A stretch of DNA of 64,000 nt, from the NCBI GenBank assembly GCA_902729315.2, contig LR746271.1, positions 5,538,001-5,602,000 on the forward strand, given 5' to 3'. The notes under the pieces were generated by a model. The model ran no database searches, was not told the origin of the DNA, and worked only from the letters and a program-made list of their open reading frames with translations. This DNA is from Spirodela intermedia (taxonomy: Eukaryota > Streptophyta > Magnoliopsida > Alismatales > Araceae). Numbering within the stretch: the first letter of the stretch is position 1; each line of letters begins with the position of its first letter. A program made the position numbers and the translations under genes. This document shows, piece by piece, positions 42,799 through 51,895 of the stretch.

Positions 42799-43859
42799 GA
42801 GTTATTTCATCCCAGTAACTTTCCAACCTTAATGTCAAAATACAAAAGCAATTAAATGGGTTGCACAACATTATCAAAGCACAAATATAAATCACCTCTC
42901 TTCCATCAAGACCCTTCATTGTCTGCAGACAATCAATTTCGAATATAAAATTGTTTTCAGACACGGTCTCCATGTCATCGGTCCTTCTAATTATCCCTGT
43001 GTACTCACAGACAGGCGCAGCAGAAGGAATGGTGTCCCACGATCTAACTGCCCATCCCGTGTCCAGAGTTCTGAAAACTTGTCCAAAGTGACTATACAGA
43101 TCAACACGAGCATGAAGCAAATGTGCTTCATCCACAGGGAAAGAGAACTTAATATAACAAAAAGCATAAGACCTCGAGATGATACTTCAATCCCTGCTGA
43201 GATATCCGATTGGCACAACCAGGCTGGCAACTACAACTGGGGCCGCATTCAAAAACTACTGCCTTAGCCTCGATCAACCTGATGAAGGTAAACAAACCAA
43301 AAGTGATGCGTGTGTAATTGGTAAAATAATAAAATAATCAATAAAGCAGTAAAAAAATTATGAAGCTATAATTTGATAAGGTAATAAAGTAATCAGCAAC
43401 CTACTCAAAAAGTCATGCAGGTGTAACAAGAGAAAATAATACCATATCATTAACCTAATAAATGGTAAATAGCTTGCTAACCTGACACTTGAGGTTTCTA
43501 CTTCTTAAAAAACAGTTAATGATTTCACACTTTGGCCGTATTACGGAAAAAGAATTGTGTGAAGTAGGATCTCCTAGCTGTTTTACAGTCAGAGGAATAC
43601 CTTGGTGTGAAGCAGTCACAGAATTTCGGACAGAGAATACATGGAAGATTGCTTGACATAAATTGCTATTCAACCTTTTTACAAATGAAATTATGCTATT
43701 ACAGACCTTCATAGGATGCAAGTAATATCCACGCCAAAATATTTTTAAAATAAAGAAACTGTGATAATGGTGGAAAGAGAGAAAAGAAATAATAAAAACA
43801 AGAAGCACAGAAAGGAGAACAACATACAAAAAACCAGAACAAACAGTCGAAAAATAGAT

Positions 43860-44543
43860 AGAAACACCTGAGGGCGGCGGTGACCTCTGCCATGGGGAGG
43901 GTGACAGCGGCAAAGATGATGCTCCCAAACTTCCTCGTCTCAGTGCTGGGCAAGGGCAGCGGCCTGTACTCCCCCTCGTGGCAGCTTTCAGCTGCTTCAC
44001 GACTTGTTCGACGGCATTGTCAAATGGGACCTGCACCACACCACCACTATGGGCACTCACTTGTCAGGACCTGCCTCTGTCTGCCTGCCTGCCTGCCCTG
44101 CCTGCCCTGCCTGCCTAGTTGTGCAAGTCACTACCCCAGTGCTTTCTTTCACCAGTTTATGTCACTGCGGGCAGGCTGAGTGAGCCCAATAATCGACCAT
44201 GCAAGTGTGAAGAAAATGCATAAATTTTCAGCCACCTGTTACCACCACCCAGTCGAGAATCATGCCAAGCCAAAATCAAAAGGCCTCGGCAGAAAGACAT
44301 GAGCAGATGAGCATCTGCTACGTGACAATATGCCGGTCGGCTGTCCCAGGGACACTCACAGTCCATAATTCTTATGTGAGATGATGCATCTTCTATGAAT
44401 CCCTGTGACAATATGCCACTACCCGAGCGCAGGTAACAATGTTAGCACGAGAGAAAAAGTAAAGCTACCTTCCCTGCTTGTTTGAATGCAGCTGAGGCAC
44501 GCCTTATTCTAAGATAGACTTGACTGAGTCTGGTGGAGGACTC
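43860..44543 (-). pseudogene. Unassigned exon-like pieces
   Basis: Two pieces on the minus strand look coding. 44543-44469 has an acceptor (atatttcag), 25 codons (ending FKQAGK) and a donor (GTAGCT). 44030 down to about 43860 has an acceptor before GTCCCATTT, then DNAVEQVVKQLKAATRG; after about position 43970 the sensible reading moves to another frame (PLPLPSTETRKFGSIIFAA), which suggests one lost base. I do not recognise the family. The pieces lie upstream of the SUVH-like remnant but do not resemble an SRA or SET domain, so they probably come from another gene. Confidence 0.4.
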
Positions 44544-45001
44544 CTGAAATATCAAATTGAGCAAGTAAAGAGAAAAAAATAAGTAAGAATGCGGATGAGT
44601 ACGCCCAATCTTGAATACTATGTGCAGCCAAGAACATAATTATTTTATATCCGAGAGAAGTGAGAGTTGGACCGCTGACAAAAACGTCAATCCAAATGCA
44701 CAGGAAAGGCTCCAGATAACTAGCCCGCAGAAGTAAAAAACGGAAACAGAAATAATTCGATACATTTAGTAATAATAAAAAGGACAGTTCTTATCACCTC
44801 AAGCAGTGATAAGAACCAGTCAAGGGGGAAACATGCGACAGAGCCATGCAAGGACACAACTTAGATACAAACATGTTCTCGTTTCCACATTTAACATAAA
44901 ATTGAAAATAAATAAATAAAAAGGTAAAATAAAGCCTAAGAGGACTGATAGTATTTCTGGATCCGCAGATGTCGGGTGGCAGATAGTAGCCAAGTTCAAT
45001 G

Positions 45002-45505
45002 TCACTCCAGGACAACTGTCGCCCCGATTTCTTTCAGTTTGGCGGCGATCTTCTCAGCCTCTTCCTTCGTTAGCTGCTTCTTCACTACCACAGGTGCCTT
45101 CTCCACCAGTTCCTTGGCCTCCTTCAGCCCTAGGTCCGTGAAACCTCTCACCTCCTTGATCACCTTGATCTTCGCCGCCGCGTCGAACTTCTCCAGCTTC
45201 ACGTCGAAGGTCGTCTTCTCCGCCACCGCTGCCGCCGCTCCCTTCTCAGTCCCGGCGCCACCAGACGACGGCGTCTGGACCCCTCCGCCGGCGGGACCCC
45301 AACGGTTGAGCCCCAGCTTGAGGCGGAAGAGGATGGAGTAATCGTACCTCTCGAGCTTGTTCAGGTCGAGGAGCTCGTCGGCGATCCGCTCCAGCTTCTG
45401 CGTCCGCGTCTCGCCGGCGAGACCAGAGGAATGGGATGAGGACAATGGAAGGAGGGAAAGGCGGCGGAGGGAGCGCCGCCCTGCTCTGGTGGCCACCGCC
45501 AGCAT
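45002..45505 (-). CDS. Mitochondrial 50S ribosomal protein L7/L12 (bL12m), 167 aa, intronless
   Basis: This is a single open frame from ATG at 45505 to the stop at 45002. The first 30 or so residues are rich in Arg, Ala and Ser without acids ([16 protein letters not shown]), a mitochondrial presequence type. The N-terminal dimerisation region follows (residues about 34-65, [16 protein letters not shown]), then a Gly/Pro/Ser linker. The C-terminal L7/L12 domain (about residues 98-167) contains [27 protein letters not shown] and ends [14 protein letters not shown]. bL12 forms the flexible ribosomal stalk that recruits translational GTPases. TC repeats lie in the leader (45507-45541), and a telo-box-like AAACCCT (minus strand, 45549-45555) sits near a weak TATA-like sequence at about 45562. 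The GC-rich gene contrasts with the AT-rich DNA upstream. Confidence 0.95.
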   Translation of the reverse strand: MLAVATRAGRRSLRRLSLLPLSSSHSSGLAGETRTQKLERIADELLDLNKLERYDYSILFRLKLGLNRWGPAGGGVQTPSSGGAGTEKGAAAAVAEKTTFDVKLEKFDAAAKIKVIKEVRGFTDLGLKEAKELVEKAPVVVKKQLTKEEAEKIAAKLKEIGATVVLE

Positions 45506-48500
45506 CTCTCTGTCTCTCTCTCTCTCCTCTCTCTCTCTCTCTATTTCAGGGTTTACGAATATAAACTCTAAAAAAAAACGCGTATTTTCTCGGAACCCGA
45601 TATATTTTCAGTTTATTACCTTCACATTATTTATCAAGTGCCGTATCTTAATTTTTAATTTATTGATAATTAATCCATTTAAAATAAGAAATCATATTCT
45701 GTCTAAAATAATATTTTTTTCATGAGTTAATAGTTAATTAATAATATATTTTAAGCCTTAACTTATGATAAATAGATTTATATTTGTGTTAAATTGTGAA
45801 AAGTAGTTTTTATTGGTTAAATATATGATTTTCTGTAATTTTTATAATCATGTTTTTTGAGATAAATAAAGAAAAATAAATAAAATAAAAATATATCAAG
45901 AAAGAGGGAACATGCTAGTTACTCAGGCCCACAAGTGAGTTGGAAGTACAATCGAGTAGAGCCGCAAGTGATGAAGTGCTAGTAAGAGGCATGTGTGCGT
46001 ACATGCATGCATAAGAGAGACAACAAACTATTGAATTTTTTTTATTGTATAACTAAATATAGGTCTCAAAAGTTAGAAAATAGCCGATGTGGAACTAAAT
46101 ATTGCTACCATTCTAACTCAAGTGTTTTTAGTATTTATAGACTTATAATAACTCTGACTAATAAGATGAAGATATCTTTATTACGTCACTATATAAGGAT
46201 ATTATCATACTTATGTCACTCTTTTTATATAGGTGGGTGACTAATGAGGATTCAAATCCTAAATATATTTAAAACTCATATTTCTATATGATTAAATTGT
46301 GATTTTTTTGTATAATGTTAGTAGTCATCAACGAAAATGTCATCAACATGATTCGTAGAGCATTCTTACCTATTGTCAAATGATTCTTGATAAGAAGATT
46401 GCAAATCTATCAAGTAAATCATCTCCGATTGATCGATAAACAAGTCGTTGTCGAGAAGAGGACGATTTATTAAAAGACGAGGTACCACCTTCTGAAAATA
46501 TTCTAGATGTTATGAAAATCATTCTCTTATTGCGCAAACATGAGGATTAAGCTTCTTAGAAATACACCTCACCTCTATCTAACTCATCTTTATTAGGTGA
46601 CAACCATCATAGATCCAAAAGTTATCATTTTTTTATTTTGTTAGGTGACAATTGATGGAGATGATTCGTCGACTCACTTCATCAATTTCTAGACTTCGCA
46701 AGGAAATCTAAAAATTAACCATCTTCTTTGTTGAAAGAAAGCCTTTGAACTTATGGACATCACACGACAATCCTCCTGAACACAAAATTTTGACAATCGC
46801 CACCACAAAGTTAAAAATTTATCTTTCTTGATTCCAACTTAATTTTTCTTTAATTTAGTAATATTTTGTATGATTTTATGTTTCTAAACTCTTCTTCATT
46901 AAATTACAATTCTTTTGATTTTTATAGAACTTAATTTGATCAATTAGATCGTCTAAAAAGTAATCACTTATGTAAGAATTATTAAGCGAAACTCTATTTC
47001 TACCTAAAAAGTGTTCATCGTGCACACTGGTGTCATCATGACATCTTCGCTAGATTTTTTCCTTTTTGTAAATTTTTAAATATATTTAATATTCATCATT
47101 TAGTCTAAAAATCATACAAAATTATATTCTTTGAGAAAAATTCTAAAATATTTTAAAATATTATATTAAATCCTTTTGATTGACGTAAAAATTTCCTCTT
47201 ATTTTTGAAACCTTTTATCCTATTATAATTTATTTATTTATTATTAAATATTTTTAAAAATCCAAAATCAATATTTTTTAGTTTTATAAAATTTAAATTT
47301 ACGTAATTTATTATACAACGATTAGATCATGTTAGTAATTTATGAATATACACACTTAAAATGCGTCCTTTCACAAAACCCTGCATATTGTACTAAAAAC
47401 ATAAACTAGGTTTATATTTTTAGTTTATTATTTTCACATTATTTATTAAGTGACGTACCTTAATTTTCAGTTTATTGATAATTAATCCATTTAGAATAGG
47501 GAACCACATTCTGCCTCAAATCTCTTACCTCTGATTCAGATCTCTCTTTTTTTAACAAAATTTAGTATATATTTAAATAAAATAATAATTAATATGTGGA
47601 AGGGCATATATATAATAAAGTTAAGTGGATGGTAGTTTAGTTCACTTCTACGGTGTGTAATTTGCATCAATAACTGAAAAAAATCAAACTATTTTTAATC
47701 ATTCATTTTTTATTCATTTTATGTGAAAATCATCTACTTTCTACATAGAACAAATTGATCCAAGTATTATTATTTTTTAAATTTCACAATAAATTTCAAT
47801 TATGATGATATGAAAATTTTAATAAATCTTATATGCTGGATGTTTATTACGTCTTTATCATGCAGAAATTTAAGAAATCATTAGTTACGATTATTTCATC
47901 TTGATTCTAAATAATTACAGCTTTTAAATGTCTTTGGACCTAAAATAAAGCTGGAAAATTGGAAAAAATAATTTAATATATTTTTCCTAATTCTCATGAA
48001 CTCCTCATAAAAATTCTGTAAATTAATCACCATCAAATATATAATTTACATATATTTAAAGCTGAATTTGATGAAATTTATTTATTTTTCGATTTTATTC
48101 CTCCAATGTCCCAGATTATTCCAAATACTTGGCAGCGATGCATTCGTTCAAGAAATTTCTGATCCACTCAAGTAAATAAATAAAAATGGGAAGAAATAGA
48201 CACATTATGGTCAAAATACACAAATATGTTCCCCCGAATGCTATATTATTTTCACCGAATGATATTTTGGGTCAACTCTCCTTTCTTTCACCGAATGCGA
48301 TCCATGGTTTGACCCAGATCGTAGATTCTGGAGACGTTGATCAATGAAAGCAAGAAGATGTTGCTGGCGGCCATTTTCTGCCTGGATGCTTCGGACGATC
48401 ATTCCACATCAAAATCAAAAGCAAAAAAAGAAGAAGGAAGAAAAGACGATTTTTTTTTTTTGGGCCGATCGCAAGCAGAGATTGGCGAGGAGAAGAGAAC

Positions 48501-48544
48501 AAGAACCAGCAGCAGTAGCAGCAGCATCTTCTTCTTCATCGAGC
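45506..48544. other. AT-rich intergenic region carrying repeat copy A
   Basis: No gene recognised between bL12m and the first mTERF gene. Most of the left part (45714-47400) is one copy of a dispersed AT-rich repeat, flanked by direct repeats of about 110 bases. The right part (47520-48330) is AT-rich without visible structure. Confidence 0.5.
45597..47521. mobile_element. Dispersed AT-rich repeat copy A, flanked by about 110-bp direct repeats
   Basis: 45714-47400 aligns by eye with 61400-63080 and in part with 57440-57990. Shared landmarks include 'catgagttaatagttaattaa', 'gagataaataaagaaaaataaa', 'cacctctatctaa', 'atttctagacttcgcaagga' and 'gaaactctattt'. On either side are direct repeats, about 45597-45712 and 47412-47521 (ttcagtttatta.cttcacattattta; ttgataattaatccattta). 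It encodes no long frame. It could be a solo LTR or a non-autonomous element. Confidence 0.65.
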
Positions 48545-49678
48545 TCAGATGGCGTTCCTCATGGTGGAGACTTCCGGGTAGCTGTCGACGATGCCGGGGA
48601 GGGCCTGCTGGACCTGGGCGAGGTACTTGGCCATGAACTTCTTCTCGGAGATCATCATGGCGGTGAGCAGGTCGTTGTCCCCTCCAGGAAGGCCCCTGTT
48701 CTTGAGGAATTGCAGAACGTAGAACCTTGGGATCAGCCTGCGGTCGATGCTGTACCCGAGCAGCACCGCCCTCCGAGCCACGTACGACGGCTCGTACCCC
48801 GCCTCCTTGAGCAGGAAGTCCATGGCCCTGCGGATCTTCTCCTCCGAGAGCCTCAGGATTATCGGGAACTGCTGGAAAGCTCTGAGCAGCTCGTCCTCCG
48901 ACCAGCCATAGCTCCGCAGCAGCCGAGACTTGGACTCCAGAGTGGCCTCGCTGAGGTTGGACACAGTGGAGAGCGCCTCCAAGAACATGGCCGAGCCTGG
49001 AGAAACCCCCAAGCTCTTCACCTGCTCCACGATCAGCATGATCCTCTTCAGCCTGCTGGAGACCAGCCTGGGCCGCCGCTGCACGATCTTCGCGATGTCC
49101 GCAGAGGACATGCCGACCCCGCGCAGGAAGGAGAGGATTGGCGTGTCCTCCCCGTCGATCTTGCAGCTCAGCAGGTGGACGTTCTTCGCGAGCTTGAGGA
49201 ACTTCTGCTGGGTGCCCAGCATGGTGCGCCAGAACTGGATCTTCCGCACAGCGTCGCGCAGGCGGAGCGCATTGGGGTTGGCGGAGATCAGCTGGGCGAG
49301 CTCCGATCTGGAGAAGCCGGCGGCACGGAGGGCCCTGATCTTGGGCTCTAGGGTTTTGGCGGCGTCGGCGACGAGCACGCGTGGGGAGCTCACGACCAGA
49401 CGGCGGATGTGGGGCTCGCAGAGGCCTTCTTCTCTGAGCAGGCGGAGCACGGCATCGGGCCTCTGCGGGGATTTGAGGTGCTTGAGGTGGCGAGAGGCCT
49501 TCACGGCGTCTGCCATGGCCAGCCCGCAGGAGTCTACCAGGTAGCCCACCATGAAATGGGGCGGCGATGGGTCATCTTCTTCCTCCTGCTCCTTCTTGCC
49601 GGAGACAAGGCGCAGAAAGAAGAACCTCTGCGGCGGCGGCGGTGGATGGCGGAGGAGGGCGGCGATCCGCCGCAACAT
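48545..49678 (-). CDS. mTERF-family protein, 377 aa, intronless
   Basis: This is an open frame without introns, ATG at 49678 and stop at 48545. An organelle-type leader (MLRRIAALLRHPPPPPQRFFF) is followed by repeated helical mTERF motifs (about residues 40-360), for example LRLLREEGLCEPHIRRLVVSSPRVL and FLRGVGMSSADIAKIVQRRP, with prolines at the usual repeat turns. It belongs to the plant clade of short, often clustered mTERFs that share phrases such as ALSTVSNLSEATLESK and a final FLLKEAGYEPSYVARRAVLLGYS. mTERFs bind organelle nucleic acids and act in transcription, splicing or translation; this member's target is unknown. It lies head-to-head with a close paralogue starting at 49978. Confidence 0.95.
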   Translation of the reverse strand: MLRRIAALLRHPPPPPQRFFFLRLVSGKKEQEEEDDPSPPHFMVGYLVDSCGLAMADAVKASRHLKHLKSPQRPDAVLRLLREEGLCEPHIRRLVVSSPRVLVADAAKTLEPKIRALRAAGFSRSELAQLISANPNALRLRDAVRKIQFWRTMLGTQQKFLKLAKNVHLLSCKIDGEDTPILSFLRGVGMSSADIAKIVQRRPRLVSSRLKRIMLIVEQVKSLGVSPGSAMFLEALSTVSNLSEATLESKSRLLRSYGWSEDELLRAFQQFPIILRLSEEKIRRAMDFLLKEAGYEPSYVARRAVLLGYSIDRRLIPRFYVLQFLKNRGLPGGDNDLLTAMMISEKKFMAKYLAQVQQALPGIVDSYPEVSTMRNAI

Positions 49679-49977
49679 GCTTGTGCCCGGAAGATGTTCG
49701 ACGAAATGCCACTTTCCTCTCTGTCAAATGCTTTTGGTATGGCGGAAGATGGGGAAGTCCTCGATCTTTTTTTTCTTTATCGGATCCTAGTGTTTAGGTC
49801 TCGGGCCTAGATTTCGGGTCCGGCCCAGGAAGGGCGGGGTACTATTTAGAATGCATTCCTGGAAGTAGTGTGAGTCTGTGCTTTTTGGGGGAGAGGGTTT
49901 TTGAGGGGGTTGGGAGGTCTTCTGCGCCGCCGCCACCGCAACCGGCGGCGCCGCCTGACGACCGCCGTGGATCGATA
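49679..49977. promoter_or_regulatory. Shared divergent promoter of two mTERF genes (299 bp)
   Basis: Only 299 bases separate the start codons of the two opposed mTERF genes. The interval contains one GGCCCA (49822-49827; TGGGCC on the other strand), a site II element bound by TCP factors in many promoters of organelle proteins, and a TATA-like ACTATTTAG near 49841. No transcript evidence is available, so start sites are unknown. Confidence 0.6.
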
Positions 49978-51108
49978 ATGTGGCTCGCGGCGCAGAGATG
50001 GCGGCTGATGGCGCCTCCTCGCCACCTTCTCTGGTTCTTCTCCTCCTCGTCGTCGCCGCCGCCGCCGTCGTCGTCTCCGGCGAGATCGCCGGAGTTCATC
50101 GTGGAGTACCTCATCGGCGCGTGCGGACTCTCGAGGGACGAGGCGGAGAGGGCGTCCAGGTACATCTCCCACATCAAGTCCCTCGAGAAGCCGGAGGCCG
50201 TGCTCCGGCTCCTGAGGAAGCAGGGCCTGGAGGACGGGCAGATCCGGCGCCTGGTGCTAGGGCGCCCCACCGTGCTCGTGGCGGACGCGGAGAAGACTCT
50301 GGAGCCGAAGATCAAGGCCCTGCTGGGGGCCGGATTTTCCGGCGCGGATCTCACCAGGTTGATATCCAGCAGCGGCGCCGCCATGGCCCTGCGCAGCGTC
50401 TTCGACCGGATCCAGTTCTGGAGGGGCCTCCTCGGGGACAATCAGAACCTGCTCAAGGCCATCGATCGGAATCCGCACCTCCTGAGCTTCAGAATCGACG
50501 AGCGGGTCGCCCCCACGCTCGCCTACCTCCGCAGCATGGGGATCCCCAATTCGAAGATCCTGACGATCATGATGCGGAGCCCCTACCTGGTCACCAGCAA
50601 TGTCGACAGAATCAAAGCCCTAGTCGATCTAGTGAGCGCCATGGGGATCTCCCCCGGGACGGGGATCTTCGCCCTGGCCCTCTCCAACGTCTCCAACATC
50701 AGCAGATCCAATCTGGCCGCTAAGATCGAGTTCCTGAGGACCTTCGGATGGTCTCAGGCCGAGCTCCTCCTGGCATTCCGGCGATTCCCGAACATCATCA
50801 ACCTCTCCCGGGAGCGGGTACAGGCCACCATGGATTTCCTGCTCAAGGAAGCCGGATGCAGCCCTTCCTACGTCTCTAGCCGCGCTGTGCTTCTGGGACT
50901 GAGCTTGCAGAAGAGGTTGATCCCCCGATTGGAGGTCCTCCGGTCTCTGAGGATTCAGGGCCTTCCCGAGGGCGACAGAGATCTGTACAGCGTCATGTTG
51001 GCGCCGGAGAAGAAGTTCATCGACAAGTTCATCCTCCCGAACAGCCAGAAGCTCCCCGAGCTGCTTGAATTCTACCTCACTGCCACTGCGAAGACGACGA
51101 CGAGCTGA
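49978..51108 (+). CDS. mTERF-family protein, 376 aa, intronless, paralogue of its divergent neighbour
   Basis: Starts at the first ATG (49978); the open frame reaches further upstream only with non-ATG codons. A hydrophobic, arginine- and serine-rich leader (MWLAAQRWRLM...) suggests organelle import. The body carries mTERF repeats such as LRLLRKQGLEDGQIRRLVLGRPTVL and LRSMGIPNSKILTIMMRSP. It matches the opposite-strand gene nearly domain for domain: DAEKTLEPKIKAL against DAAKTLEPKIRAL, FLLKEAGCSPSYVSSRAVLLG against FLLKEAGYEPSYVARRAVLLG, and a similar end (EKKFIDKF against EKKFMAKY). An inverted duplication is the simplest origin. It converges with the mTERF4 gene, which ends at 51896. Confidence 0.95.
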   Translation: MWLAAQRWRLMAPPRHLLWFFSSSSSPPPPSSSPARSPEFIVEYLIGACGLSRDEAERASRYISHIKSLEKPEAVLRLLRKQGLEDGQIRRLVLGRPTVLVADAEKTLEPKIKALLGAGFSGADLTRLISSSGAAMALRSVFDRIQFWRGLLGDNQNLLKAIDRNPHLLSFRIDERVAPTLAYLRSMGIPNSKILTIMMRSPYLVTSNVDRIKALVDLVSAMGISPGTGIFALALSNVSNISRSNLAAKIEFLRTFGWSQAELLLAFRRFPNIINLSRERVQATMDFLLKEAGCSPSYVSSRAVLLGLSLQKRLIPRLEVLRSLRIQGLPEGDRDLYSVMLAPEKKFIDKFILPNSQKLPELLEFYLTATAKTTTS

Positions 51109-51637
51109 CCCCAATCCTGGTACGGCCAGCTTTCCTCCACAACTCTGTGTTCTTTCCAGAAGCTTCCGAATCGGAAAACCCTAATGAATCCAGGAGTTGC
51201 ATCCTTCTCGCCAACCCCATCTGATCGATTCTGAGATAATCTCCATTGCATTGGCTGTAGATTGCTCTGACACACTGGTTGAGCCGATTCTTGCCCGGCT
51301 TTCAAACCGATTGTAGACGTAAACTCTTGATCAGTGTATCACCACCGGGGAATTGTGATCAATTTTGCCCTCTGTTCACCCATTTTCCAAGTTCATCATC
51401 CTCCGTCATTACTTCTGCTCTACATCATCCATGATCTTGTTCTATCTGTAGAGTAGAACCGCAGCACCATTCATTGCAGATAAGCAGCGCTCATCGTGTG
51501 AAACTCCTGATTTAGTCTGAGAAAGAAATCGAAAGATGCGAAAGATTATGGCATCTGAGATAAACATTTCCATTATTATGATCTTGGGAAATGAAACACC
51601 TCTGACCTGAATTATCATTTAGCTCATGAACCAGAGG

Positions 51638-51693
<56 letters not shown>

Positions 51694-51895
51694 AAGATTC
51701 GCCCATGGACCAGAGCAAGATGGCAGGCACCGGATGTAATCAACCAATTCCCCGATCAATTTACAAACTTTTTGGTAAAAAAAATCCGACCCAGGAGATC
51801 TGATCCTAAAAGTATCAAAACCCAAATCATGAATTCCCCAAGAACAAACCCAGGTCGAATGGAGATCAGATCCAGTAGGGGGAGATGGTTCCGCC
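51109..51895. other. Convergent intergenic spacer between two mTERF genes
   Basis: Both neighbouring genes end here, so it should hold two 3' untranslated regions. It contains a pure (GA)n of about 46 bases (51643-51688). I see no coding sequence. Confidence 0.5.

Larger units (their letters stand above)
40885..43278 (-). pseudogene. KYP/SUVH4-type histone H3K9 methyltransferase remnant (pre-SET/SET)
   Basis: Four exon-like blocks in minus-strand order match the end of a SUVH4/KYP protein. 43278-43173 is the pre-SET cysteine block (VVFECGPSCSCQPGCANR). 43078-42896 is the SET start (GWAVRSWDTIPSAAPVCEYTG to FEIDCLQTMKGLDGRE). 41707-41510 is the SET core (FCMDAGSVGNVARFI then FVQCILSSHH, ending SPLQ). 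40937 downwards is ELTYDY, then a frameshift and stop. Between ARFI and FVQC the family has the S-adenosylmethionine-binding NHSCxPNL motif; eight codons are missing here in frame. The acceptor before 43078 reads AA instead of AG, and the post-SET cysteines are out of frame. The SRA domain and N-terminus are absent. I therefore call it a pseudogene, although exons 2 and 3 keep open frames. Confidence 0.88.

Noticed and set aside
48344-49351. 335-residue open frame on the plus strand
   Set aside because: It is antisense to the mTERF gene at 48545-49678; the GC-rich codons leave other frames open. The translation is low-complexity and matches no family I know.
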